Assembly (NCBI GenBank): GCA_024230695.1
Contig: JAAERC010000510.1
Coordinates: 1 to 13,616 of the forward strand
Source of the DNA: Candidatus Zixiibacteriota bacterium
Lineage (GTDB): Bacteria > Zixibacteria > MSB-5A5 > GN15 > PGXB01
Reading direction: 5' to 3'
DNA: 13,616 bases
This document shows, in pieces, positions 1 to 6,429 of this stretch. A program made the position numbers and the translations under genes. Each line of letters opens with the position of its first letter. Positions within the stretch are counted from its first letter, which is position 1. The notes under the pieces were generated by a model, which ran no database searches, had not been told where the DNA came from, and saw only the letters and a program-made list of their open reading frames with translations.

Positions 1-294
1 AATAAGGGCCGAAATGACCAAACTGGCCAACCTGAAAGCCTCAGTTTTTCCATCTTTGATCAATTTTTCCTTGAAAATCGGGACAAATGCTGAGGAAAGA
101 GCTCCTTCGGCAAATAAATCACGAAGAAGATTTGGAATCCTGAAGGCGGCCACAAAACAATCGGTGGCCATTCCGGCTCCAAAATAATAGGCCATCACCT
201 GTTCTCGCACCAACCCCAAAATCCGCGAAAAAGCGGTGGCGGAAGAGACTTTAGTGGCCGATACGGCCAATGATGGTTCTGTTTGTTTTCTCAT
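1..294 (-). CDS. murJ: Lipid II flippase MurJ (MviN family), N-terminal part, cut by window edge
   Basis: This is the first 98 codons of a MurJ/MviN protein, which flips the peptidoglycan precursor lipid II across the inner membrane; the rest lies off the left edge. The N-terminus shows the family hallmarks: an SxTxFSRxLGLVRE-like stretch (about residues 17-31), the YYFGAG..TDCFVAAFRIPN segment and then LRDLFAEGALSSAFVPIF, which match the first two transmembrane helices of MurJ. The ATG is chosen because the conserved helix begins about 16 residues later. No Shine-Dalgarno precedes it; an AT-rich run with TATATT (310-305 on the minus strand) ends 10 bases before the ATG, so the message may be nearly leaderless. 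The start codon overlaps the -35 box of the divergent rpsT promoter. Family assignment is secure; start and promoter are inference. Confidence 0.93.
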   Translation of the reverse strand, partial: MRKQTEPSLAVSATKVSSATAFSRILGLVREQVMAYYFGAGMATDCFVAAFRIPNLLRDLFAEGALSSAFVPIFKEKLIKDGKTEAFRLASLVISALI

Positions 295-321
295 TGACAA
301 AAAGAATATAATATATATATT
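294..321 (+). promoter_or_regulatory. Sigma70-like promoter of rpsT
   Basis: A perfect -35 box TTGACA (294-299) is followed after 16 bases by TATATT (316-321) in an AT-rich run. Transcription would start near 328 and leave a leader of about 30 bases before the TTG start of rpsT. The -35 box overlaps the murJ start codon on the other strand. TTGACAA (294-300) is mirrored by TTGTCAA (320-326), making a 7-base inverted repeat around the -10 region. Confidence 0.6.
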
Positions 322-358
322 GTCAACCTGAAATAAGAAAATTTGAAAGGAAGAAATA

Positions 359-616
359 TTGCCTTCTCACAAGTCTTGTAAGAAAAGAATGAAAACATCG
401 CTGGCCGAGCGTTTGCGGAACCGTGGTCTTCGTTCGCGGATGATTCGTGCTATTAAAGATTTAAAAGCCTGTACTACTCGCGAAGAAGCTGATACCATGC
501 TGAAAAGTGCTGTCAGTATTATAGATAAGGCCGCACAGCATAATATTATTCATAAGAATAAAGCTGGACATAATAAATCAAAGCTGACTACTTTTACAGC
601 CGGTCTATCTAAATAG
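359..616 (+). CDS. rpsT: 30S ribosomal protein S20
   Basis: An 85-residue basic protein with the typical S20 pattern: KSCKKRMKTSLAERLRNR at the N-terminus, a central helix with AIKDLK and the TREEADTML segment, and the conserved C-terminal block DKAAQHNIIHKNKAGHNKSKL (roughly residues 56-76). S20 binds 16S rRNA in the body of the small subunit. Length is normal for the family. It starts at TTG, not ATG, with the purine-rich GAAAGGAAG (345-353) at good distance; a TTG start is also known for Escherichia coli rpsT, where the weak start is part of autogenous control. It is monocistronic: own promoter upstream, strong terminator 27 bases after the stop, and the next gene is convergent. Autoregulation here is inference from the E. 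coli case. Confidence 0.97.
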   Translation: MPSHKSCKKRMKTSLAERLRNRGLRSRMIRAIKDLKACTTREEADTMLKSAVSIIDKAAQHNIIHKNKAGHNKSKLTTFTAGLSK

Positions 617-642
617 AATCGTTTGTTTCATTCAATTTTAAG

Positions 643-683
643 CCATCCTGAATTATTTAATTCGGGATGGTTTTACTTTTTTT
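643..683 (+). terminator. Intrinsic terminator of rpsT
   Basis: A 12-bp stem pairs CCATCCTGAATT (643-654) with AATTCGGGATGG (659-670), with one U-G wobble and a 4-base ATTT loop. It is followed by TTTTAC and a run of seven T (677-683). There is no U tract on the minus-strand side, so it serves rpsT only and not the convergent gene at 737-1561. Confidence 0.9.
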
Positions 684-736
684 ATAATTTATTTCTAAGC
701 AATATAAAGTTATAAAATACAAATGTCCGCTATTTG

Positions 737-1561
737 CTACTTCTTAACGAGATAGTTTAGAAGATATACTCCGCCTTCAATATATTCGGTCTGGTCATTG
801 TTTAGACGGAAATTAACTAAATCATATAGAAACTGTTCTTTTTCGCGAATCGAAACTTTTTCATTTAAAACATTGATCGGATAATCAATTCCAATAACCC
901 TACACTTATAATCAAAACGGATCAATCCGGAGGGAAAACATCTTTCCGATGTCACAGCGGACAAAACATGATTAAAATTGAATCCGGTGATTTTTAACGA
1001 CCAAGAATTCTGATTAGGTCTGATATTAGCGGTTCTGATTTTATTAGAATAAATTTTTCGAGTCAACTGACAGGATCGTTTTAGAAAATCTATAAAATCA
1101 AAAATACCGCCCGGAATTATTTCAGAGTTGGAATTCCGAAAGCAAATAGCAATATCTTTTTCTTTATTTCGAGAAAATACAATTTTCAAATCATCCTTAT
1201 GTTGCTTAATCTCTTTCCAACCGACACAAATAGATGCCACCCGTGGAAAGATCGAAAGATATTCATTTATTAATTCTGGTTTGAAATTCTGAATAAATAT
1301 CTCTGCTTTGATATCAATTATTTGATTTTGATTTGTTAATTGTGCGGGGAGAAAATTAATATCAAAATCTTCAGCGACCTTTAAGATGGAACTGTCATCT
1401 AATAATAGATAGTTTTTATCAGGCATATCTATTAGTGAGATCGGGGTGCCAATACTACCGCTGGTTTCGATTATCTCTTTAATATATTCGACTTTAGTTT
1501 TTGAATACTCCATCACCGGAACAATTTTCGAAAGCGGCACAATTTTGAGCTTGGGTATCAT
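737..1561 (-). CDS. Divergent ParB/Srx-fold protein, SbnI/SerK-like
   Basis: A 274-residue soluble protein without signal peptide or membrane segments. The first 75 residues follow the layout of ParB N-terminal / sulfiredoxin-fold proteins of the SbnI-SerK type: a start resembling LKIVPLSKIVP, a Glu at residue 18 near where these kinases carry their catalytic Glu, an alpha-helix, GTPISLI, and then YLLLDDSSILKVAEDF..LPAQ in place of the usual DGxHRxxA...G...VPVQ block. The C-terminal part (about 200-272) has a pattern like PSGLIRFDYKCRVIGIDYPINVLNE, then YIEGGVYLL, resembling the ITRH..RaL..n.PL..L and YEEPVFLF ends of that family. The DG and Arg of the phosphate-binding motif are replaced, so free-serine kinase activity is doubtful. 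AAGGAC (1572-1567) supports the start. Similarity was judged by eye and is distant; an uncharacterised regulator is equally possible. Confidence 0.5.
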   Translation of the reverse strand: MIPKLKIVPLSKIVPVMEYSKTKVEYIKEIIETSGSIGTPISLIDMPDKNYLLLDDSSILKVAEDFDINFLPAQLTNQNQIIDIKAEIFIQNFKPELINEYLSIFPRVASICVGWKEIKQHKDDLKIVFSRNKEKDIAICFRNSNSEIIPGGIFDFIDFLKRSCQLTRKIYSNKIRTANIRPNQNSWSLKITGFNFNHVLSAVTSERCFPSGLIRFDYKCRVIGIDYPINVLNEKVSIREKEQFLYDLVNFRLNNDQTEYIEGGVYLLNYLVKK

Positions 1562-1581
1562 AGCAAGTCCTTAGTTCAATT

Positions 1582-1611
1582 ATTTTATTGGATTCTATCA
1601 GAGCAACTCAA
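1582..1611 (-). promoter_or_regulatory. Possible promoter of the ParB/Srx-like gene
   Basis: On the minus strand TTGAGT (1611-1606) and TAAAAT (1587-1582) are separated by 18 bases, with 20 bases between the -10 box and the ATG and a Shine-Dalgarno in between. The fit is moderate and the region is AT-rich, so chance matches are easy. Confidence 0.3.
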
Positions 1612-1764
1612 ATGCCGACTTGCCAAATTAACCAAAACCATTAATTATCAACAGATTACGGCACCATTTTCCAGATAAATCAATCAATCGGCATAATAAT
1701 ATTCAATTATATGCAACGGTTTTCAAAATTTGTAGTTCACATTACCTGTGCCCGATTAATCTTC

Positions 1765-1840
1765 AGATTGACCGGGGAGATATCATCTCGCCGAATCTTC
1801 CATTCTATGTGCCGGTCGGTTTGAAAACCAACCGGCCACA
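1765..1840. repeat. Two adjacent imperfect hairpins
   Basis: Hairpin 1 pairs AGATT (1765-1769) with AATCT (1794-1798), and CGG-g-GAGAT (1773-1781) with ATCTC-g-CCG (1785-1793), around a 3-base loop; there is one G-G mismatch and a 3-base bulge. Hairpin 2 pairs TGTG-CCGGT (1808-1816) with ACCGG-c-CACA (1831-1840), and GGTTT (1818-1822) with AAACC (1825-1829), leaving one C-A mismatch that becomes a U-G wobble if read from the minus strand. No U tract follows, so these are not ordinary terminators. They could be part of a small RNA read from the minus strand, a REP-like element or a protein site; the sequence alone does not decide. Confidence 0.4.
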
Positions 1841-1879
1841 CTCTTGGAAACACAAAAATTCCTTGTAAGCTTTTTACCT

Positions 1880-2213
1880 TCATTTAATTACAGCGAAAAT
1901 GGCTTCGTTTTGAATATAAAAAGTTTTTGGACAATTGGCTTTTCTGCAATTTATAATTTCCGCTTTAGTTTTATTGACATCATAATTAAGAAATGCAGAA
2001 TGAATCAACATCGGGTTGGTGGGGAAATTGTTTGGTAGTAGTGAATGTATCAGGTGTATTCCAAAATGCCCACCCTTCAGATGGGATACAAGAACTATTC
2101 TTCATTCTTTTGTTGTTTGGCGTTTCTATTTCGTCTGCATCTTTCAATTTGAAAATGAAAATATTGTCAGAATTAAAAATTTCTTTTTCATATAGTTTTC
2201 CTTTTTGAGTAGT
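1880..2213 (-). pseudogene. Possible decayed coding remnant, unrecognised
   Basis: On the minus strand a 75-codon stop-free frame (2213-1986, no good start) has protein-like composition, including SSCIPSEGWAFWNTPDTFTT, and overlaps a second open frame (2101-1880) containing NYDVNKTKAEIINCRKANCP. Starting at 2191 in another frame, AAAAAGGAAAACTATATG gives a good ribosome site and a short signal-peptide-like start MKKKFLILTIFSFSN that stops at once. Together they could be a frameshifted remnant of a secreted protein, but plus-strand frames are open across the same bases and no family is recognised. Weak call. Confidence 0.2.
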
Positions 2214-2366
2214 TCACAACTTGTTTATTATTGTGAATTAATCTTTAATAGAAACTTATTTACTAAAACCTTAATAACCCATGCTATTTAATACTTATTT
2301 TTTCATTATCACAAAAGGGAACAATTCCTCGTGCCCTTATTCAGGAAGGTTTTGATATCGCTATAA

Positions 2367-3515
2367 CTATTTTCCCTTTTTATCTAAGGATTTATTTATC
2401 CATATTTCTAATGGGGTTGGAACAGCTTTATAGTGGTTGTCTTTGTCTAACATGACATTTACCACTACGGCATCGATTTTGCCATCTTGGTTGATATCAC
2501 CCAACGCAACTGCCGCACTGTTTGAGTTCCCCAATCGCAGGTGGCTATCTGTAAAATGTCCTTTCCCATCATTTAACCAAATCAAGTTGGAGGCACCATT
2601 ACCAAGAGGAACTTCTCCATGACAAATAAACAAATCAGAATCACCATCATTATCAAAATCAGCAGTTTTTGCCGAGTTGGAATTATTCCCTAGTTTTTGA
2701 CCACTGTTAGTAAAATTTCCTTTACCATCATTAAAAAATATTAAATTTCCAGTATCGCCATTGCTGGCAACAAACAAGTCAAGGTCTCCATCGTTGTCAA
2801 AATCAGATAAAATTGCACTTCTACTCATCGCTTTTGGAATATCATGATCTCTTTCAATAAAGCCTTTTTTTCCATCGCTGAGCCAAATTTTGTTTGGAGA
2901 ATGCACCATAGCAGGAGGTGGTGTGTGGGGAATCGCCACATAAATATCTATAAAGCCATCACCGTTAATATCGCCAAAAGCATACTTCGCCTGCCCCCAA
3001 CCTCCCAGTTTTTTACCAGTATTTGTAAAGTGACCTTTTCCATTGTTCAAGAGGATCCTGTCCTCGGTTGTTGAACAACTGATGATATCGATATCAGTAT
3101 CATTATCCAGATCGGCCAGTACTGCAGAATGCATCACAATATCACTAGAAAGTGGAAAACTGATACTGTAATGGTGGCTACCATCATCAAGATATAATTT
3201 ATCCTCACTAACCCCATCAATTAAACCATCACCATTTACATCTGCAAAATTGACAAAAATCCCAGAGCCAAAATTACGGTTGGTTTTGGCAAAATTGCCC
3301 TTGCCCTCGTTTAACCATATTTTGCCTTCAAAATAAGCATCAAGTTTACCATCTCCATTAAAATCTGCCAGATTGACAACCCAGCTATTGGATGTGGTTA
3401 TATTTTGCCCATTTGGGATGAAAAGCTCCTCTGCATTGAGGAAATTAATTTGTATGAAGGCTATTAAGATGCTGATCAATATTACTTTAAAAAGTTTCTT
3501 TGATTTTCTATTCAT
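2367..3515 (-). CDS. Exported FG-GAP/VCBS repeat beta-propeller protein
   Basis: A 382-residue protein with a Sec signal peptide (basic MNRKSKKLFK, hydrophobic VILISILIAF, likely cleavage after LNA at residue 28). It carries seven calcium-loop motifs of the DxNxDGxxD type at about residues 51, 92, 135, 182, 238, 286 and 340, each followed by a strand with KIWLNDGKGNF-like sequence. This is the FG-GAP/VCBS pattern of a seven-bladed integrin-alpha-like propeller, so it should fold outside the cytoplasm and bind Ca2+; the ligand is unknown. It has no lipobox and no T9SS-type tail. The open frame extends nine codons further, but the ATG at 3515 is chosen because AGGAGAA (3527-3521) sits 5-7 bases ahead and the signal peptide begins there. 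It is the last gene of the minus-strand propeller block and may share its transcript. Confidence 0.88.
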   Translation of the reverse strand: MNRKSKKLFKVILISILIAFIQINFLNAEELFIPNGQNITTSNSWVVNLADFNGDGKLDAYFEGKIWLNEGKGNFAKTNRNFGSGIFVNFADVNGDGLIDGVSEDKLYLDDGSHHYSISFPLSSDIVMHSAVLADLDNDTDIDIISCSTTEDRILLNNGKGHFTNTGKKLGGWGQAKYAFGDINGDGFIDIYVAIPHTPPPAMVHSPNKIWLSDGKKGFIERDHDIPKAMSRSAILSDFDNDGDLDLFVASNGDTGNLIFFNDGKGNFTNSGQKLGNNSNSAKTADFDNDGDSDLFICHGEVPLGNGASNLIWLNDGKGHFTDSHLRLGNSNSAAVALGDINQDGKIDAVVVNVMLDKDNHYKAVPTPLEIWINKSLDKKGK

Positions 3516-3525
3516 TTTATTTCTC

Positions 3526-3720
3526 CTAAAATTGTAAACCATTGATTAATGAAATAATAGAGCAAGAATTATGATCTTCTCCTTGTAAAGCTTCATCCTT
3601 CCAAACAATATGCCCTAAACTCTATTTTTGCATATTTTCATGCAGTTTTTCTGACACTTCAATAACTCGCCCCTTGTCTTCAAATCCATAACTAAAATAG
3701 AATTTTATTTCATTCTTCAT
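3526..3720 (-). pseudogene. Small open frame interrupted by an in-frame TAG
   Basis: The frame begins at an ATG (3720) inside the end of the upstream PD40 gene, with AGGAAG five bases ahead, suggesting translational coupling. It gives 32 residues (MKNEIKFYFSYGFEDKGRVI at the start), then TAG at 3624-3622. The same frame then stays open for 31 more codons (HIVWKDEALQGEDHNSC near the middle) to a second TAG at 3526, which touches the Shine-Dalgarno of the FG-GAP gene. It could be a real 32-residue peptide, a pseudogene with one nonsense change, or chance. The start faintly resembles the FISYSxxD opening strand of TIR domains, but the remainder is too short for one. Confidence 0.3.
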
Positions 3721-4633
3721 TCCTACTTCCTATTATTTTTGAATCAATCCAATAAATATCTTCTCCGCAACTGAAAAACAAAAACTTATTATCAGGTGAT
3801 ATATATGGAAATTTACTACTTCGTGTAAAACCCATTTTTAAACTTAAATCTATCGGTTCACTCCATTCTCCGGTTTTATTTTTGAAAGATATATAAATGT
3901 GACATAATTCTTTTTCTGGATTTTGTCGGTTAGAGCAAAATAATAAATAGCTTTCATCAGGGGCAATAAATGGTGTGTAATCTAAAATGTTCGTATCCTG
4001 TATATTTATAGGTTCAGGAAGAAAAACAGGAGATTGATATTCTCCATTCTCATAGGTAGAGTAATAAATCCCAAAATTATAAAGTTTACCTTGAGCTGAA
4101 CCCGAAAAAAACATCGTTTTATTTTTGGATAAAGTTGGAGTTGATTCTGAGTTAGCGGTATTTATCTTATCTCCGATATTGATAGGAATCGTATAGTTAC
4201 TACCCATTTTTGTTGTGTACCAAATATCCATCCCTCCTTGTCCGCCTACTCTGTTAGATGAAAAATAAATTGTATTGTCATGAGCAACAAATGGTGCCTG
4301 ATTTCTACTACCTGAGGAAAAGGAAGCAGATTCCGTATATGTCCATTGTCCGTCAATTTCTCTTATAGTTATTATTTTTGGTGGTATTGTCATCCAATAG
4401 ATTTCTTTATTATCAGATGAAAATGAAGGAAAACAATGTAATCTTCCTTTACCTGAAATAATACCGGGAGCAAAGATCTCAGGGATTGTGTCCGGAAAAT
4501 TAAGCCCTAAGTATTCTCCTTTGTAAATTGTATCCATGCTTATCTCATCACTATATTGTCCGGATGCATTTGTCCAAAGAGACACTATTATCATGAGTGC
4601 AATGTTCATTCTTATAAATCTGTTAGTTTTCAT
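3710..4633 (-). CDS. Secreted PD40 (WD40-like) beta-propeller protein
   Basis: A 307-residue protein with a signal peptide (MKTNRFIRMN, then hydrophobic IALMIIVSLW, probable cleavage after ASG at 25) and no lipobox cysteine. PD40-type blades are visible as [FT]P.(I/F)SPD...(L/I)(F/Y)F.S at about residues 68-80, 113-127, 165-178, 220-236 and 275-288, clearest in FPYISPDNKFLFFSC. The segment YLGLNFPDTIPEIFAPGIIS (41-60) matches YFGLTPPGLIPEVFAPGIVS of the upstream neighbour, so the two are tandem paralogues that share their architecture from residue 30 onward. AAAGGA lies about ten bases before the ATG. Such PD40 proteins are periplasmic or surface proteins of unknown ligand, distantly like TolB propellers. 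The gene lies 39 bases behind its paralogue and is probably cotranscribed. Confidence 0.85.
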   Translation of the reverse strand: MKTNRFIRMNIALMIIVSLWTNASGQYSDEISMDTIYKGEYLGLNFPDTIPEIFAPGIISGKGRLHCFPSFSSDNKEIYWMTIPPKIITIREIDGQWTYTESASFSSGSRNQAPFVAHDNTIYFSSNRVGGQGGMDIWYTTKMGSNYTIPINIGDKINTANSESTPTLSKNKTMFFSGSAQGKLYNFGIYYSTYENGEYQSPVFLPEPINIQDTNILDYTPFIAPDESYLLFCSNRQNPEKELCHIYISFKNKTGEWSEPIDLSLKMGFTRSSKFPYISPDNKFLFFSCGEDIYWIDSKIIGSRNEE

Positions 4634-4672
4634 TTTTAAGTGTCCTTTAAAAATATTATTCTTTTGTGCCTT

Positions 4673-5608
4673 TTAATTGTTTTTGGATTGTGTTTTTAAA
4701 TTTTCAATAAGCTCAGTTGAGACCCAAAAGATATCCTGGCCAGGTGTATGACGCATAAAGAATAAATATTTCCCGTCTGGAGATACTGTTGGAAAGCGTT
4801 CTCGAAGCTCGGTGTTAACTTTATTTCCCATGTTAATCGGAACACCCCAAGTATCTTCCAAAGTTTTAAAACTTATATACAAGTCGATGTCTCCGAAGCC
4901 GTCCTCATGTTTGGCAGCAAAAATGATATACTCTTCCAGAGGAGAAATATAAAAATTCCAGGCAGGCTTAAAATCCTTTTGGATGACAATGGTGTCTAAT
5001 AAAGTGAACTTTTCATTTTCATATAAATATTTTAATATTTCTCCTCGGGCGTTTTTATATGAATGTCCCTTTTTTGAGAATATGGGACTGTAGTTATAAC
5101 TTTCTGAACTATAGGGTTGACCTATATCAGTGAGTTCATTACTCCATTCCCCATTTTTCCTCTCAACATAATAGCATCTCTTTGGCGATGATACCCATGG
5201 GCTTTTTACTTGATAAAAGAATAGTTTTTTACCATCCGGTGAAAAACTGGGGCCTCCATTGAGTCCAAACGGATTTCCCTCAGTGAATTCAGCTATTTTT
5301 GGTTTTGACCAAATTCCATTTTCAAATTTTGAATAGAATAATTGTTCAGTGTTTTTTTGGCCATCTTCTGATTTGTAAGCTCCTGTCCATGCCGACCAAT
5401 AGATCTCATCACCTTTTGGCGAAACTGCGACTTGGCAATGCTCAGCCCAGGAAGTATCAGAGACGATGCCGGGGGCAAACACTTCTGGGATTAATCCAGG
5501 TGGAGTTAACCCAAAATAGGCATCTTTGGTTTCAAGAAAACTGGTTTCTGTTTGTGTGCAACTGGTAAAGATAAATCCTGTTAATACCAAAAGTAATATC
5601 ACTCGCAT
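4673..5608 (-). CDS. PD40 (WD40-like) beta-propeller lipoprotein
   Basis: A 311-residue predicted lipoprotein: MRVILLLVLTGFIFTSC carries a type II signal peptide with the lipidated cysteine at 17. The body has PD40 blades, best seen at about residues 59-72, 119-132 (PSFSPDGKKLFFY) and 271-285 (FPTVSPDGKYLFFM), with WSAW, W-containing turns and GDIDLYIS between them. It is a paralogue of the gene just downstream, which has a cleavable Sec signal instead, so the pair may place the same fold once on a membrane and once free in the periplasm (inference). AGGAGATT (5618-5611) supports the start. It is the first gene of the minus-strand propeller block. Confidence 0.87.
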   Translation of the reverse strand: MRVILLLVLTGFIFTSCTQTETSFLETKDAYFGLTPPGLIPEVFAPGIVSDTSWAEHCQVAVSPKGDEIYWSAWTGAYKSEDGQKNTEQLFYSKFENGIWSKPKIAEFTEGNPFGLNGGPSFSPDGKKLFFYQVKSPWVSSPKRCYYVERKNGEWSNELTDIGQPYSSESYNYSPIFSKKGHSYKNARGEILKYLYENEKFTLLDTIVIQKDFKPAWNFYISPLEEYIIFAAKHEDGFGDIDLYISFKTLEDTWGVPINMGNKVNTELRERFPTVSPDGKYLFFMRHTPGQDIFWVSTELIENLKTQSKNN

Positions 5609-5623
5609 ATAATCTCCTGTCAG

Positions 5624-5715
5624 ATTTTATTACTATTTGGTGTTCAAATCAATTTTTAATAAGATATTCATATTTGTACTATTAAATTAGAATCCCTTTC
5701 AAGTTGTGTTTTCAA
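5624..5715 (-). promoter_or_regulatory. Candidate promoters for the propeller-protein block
   Basis: Two candidates precede the PD40 lipoprotein gene on the minus strand: TTGAAA (5715-5710) with TCTAAT (5691-5686) at 18 bases, each five of six to consensus, giving a leader of about 70 bases; and TTGATT (5652-5647) with TAAAAT (5629-5624) at 17 bases, giving a very short leader. The region is AT-rich, so both are tentative. Confidence 0.35.
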
Positions 5716-5825
5716 AATTATGTAACTTGTAATAGGACGTTAATTTTGGTGTTTAGTTTCAATAAAGAGTATGCCTAAAATGGCTGGGATATATTTTTAT
5801 CGAAACCCCTTTTCTGGATTTCGAC

Positions 5826-6263
5826 CTATACATCTTCTAATGATTTATTCAGTTCGGCTTTGAGTTTATCATTGACTTTAAGATATTTACCGGTGGCTGT
5901 GGCGACGATCTCACCTTTTTCGTTTTTGGCGACACCTTTGGTATATACCATTCGACTTTTCTGATGGTCTATTTCGCCTTCAAATAACAGCTTCTCCCCA
6001 ATCTTTACGATTTTATGAAATTTGATGGTCATCTCAACAGTCATGGTAAATATCTCAAGACCTATCAGAGCTTTGATCATAACCTCATCGAGTAGCGTCG
6101 ATAAAATACCACCATGAAAGACATCTTTGTATCCTTCAAATCTTTTATTGGCAATATACTCAGTGATGGCTTTGCCGTCTTTGTGGTAAAATTTGGCCTT
6201 GAGACCGATCTCATTGTCTTCGCCGCAAACAAAACATCCTGAATATTTGGCTACCTCTTTCAT
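5826..6263 (-). CDS. Hotdog-fold acyl-CoA thioesterase, PaaI/4HBT-like
   Basis: A 145-residue cytoplasmic protein of the hotdog fold. The diagnostic motif is VFHGGILSTLLDEVM (about residues 48-62), with the HGG turn and Asp/Glu at 59-60 at the position of the catalytic acid, followed by TVEMTIKFHKIVKIGEKLLF, the usual long strand. It probably hydrolyses an acyl-CoA thioester; the substrate cannot be read from the sequence. The N-terminal CFVCGEDNEIGLKAKF (10-25) is common in this subfamily; its CxxC is outside the active site. It stands alone between the propeller block and the argF unit. No Shine-Dalgarno precedes the ATG; a promoter ends about nine bases upstream, so the message may be almost leaderless. 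A short imperfect stem (5800-5824) follows the stop but has no U tract. Confidence 0.88.
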   Translation of the reverse strand: MKEVAKYSGCFVCGEDNEIGLKAKFYHKDGKAITEYIANKRFEGYKDVFHGGILSTLLDEVMIKALIGLEIFTMTVEMTIKFHKIVKIGEKLLFEGEIDHQKSRMVYTKGVAKNEKGEIVATATGKYLKVNDKLKAELNKSLEDV

Positions 6264-6272
6264 ATTAAAATT

Positions 6273-6301
6273 AATAAACGAGATTTCTATACTGATGTCA
6301 A
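6273..6301 (-). promoter_or_regulatory. Promoter of the thioesterase gene
   Basis: On the minus strand a perfect -35 box TTGACA (6301-6296) and TTTATT (6278-6273) are 17 bases apart. The -10 box ends nine bases before the ATG at 6263, so the expected leader is only about three bases, in keeping with the absence of a ribosome binding site. Confidence 0.5.
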
Positions 6302-6375
6302 CTGTTCAACATTCATATAAATACAGAGGTAGACGAGGACATCTGCCACGCACAGAACAACCAATTACTATCCAT

Positions 6376-6401
6376 AAAAAAGACCCGGTATTATTACCGG
6401 G
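6376..6401 (-). terminator. Intrinsic terminator after the argF/lipoprotein unit
   Basis: Read on the minus strand, CCCGGTA (6401-6395) and TACCGGG (6390-6384) form a perfect 7-bp stem with a 4-base ATAA loop, followed by TCTTTTTTA. It lies 28 bases beyond the lipoprotein stop codon. Confidence 0.88.
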
Positions 6402-6429
6402 CCCTAAAATTAATCAATAAAAATGAAGC

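Larger units (their letters stand above)
1562..2366. other. Gene-poor intergenic stretch of about 800 bases
   Basis: No frame on either strand gives a convincing gene. Several short open stretches overlap in different frames and strands (plus 1844-2038 and 1993-2208; minus 1880-2101 and 1986-2213), as expected for non-coding or decayed DNA. The stretch contains the hairpin pair at 1765-1840 and a 7-bp inverted repeat, TTCACAA (2213-2219) with TTGTGAA (2231-2237). It separates the ParB/Srx-like gene from the propeller-protein block. Confidence 0.6.

Noticed and set aside
1844..2208. Two overlapping plus-strand ORFs (1844-2038 and 1993-2208)
   Set aside because: No ribosome binding site, low-complexity hydrophobic or aromatic composition, overlap with each other and with open minus-strand frames, and no recognisable family.
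1732..2218. 10-bp direct repeat GTAGTTCACA (1732-1741 and 2209-2218) as a possible target-site duplication
   Set aside because: No terminal inverted repeats and no transposase lie between the copies, and a 10-base match within 800 AT-rich bases is not unlikely by chance.
3516..3542. Longer N-terminus of the FG-GAP protein starting at 3542
   Set aside because: It would place nine extra residues before the signal peptide and has no ribosome site, whereas AGGAGAA is correctly spaced for the ATG at 3515.
5800..5824. Stem after the thioesterase stop codon as intrinsic terminator
   Set aside because: The 9-bp imperfect stem is followed on the minus strand by an A-rich, not U-rich, run, so it lacks the terminator signature.
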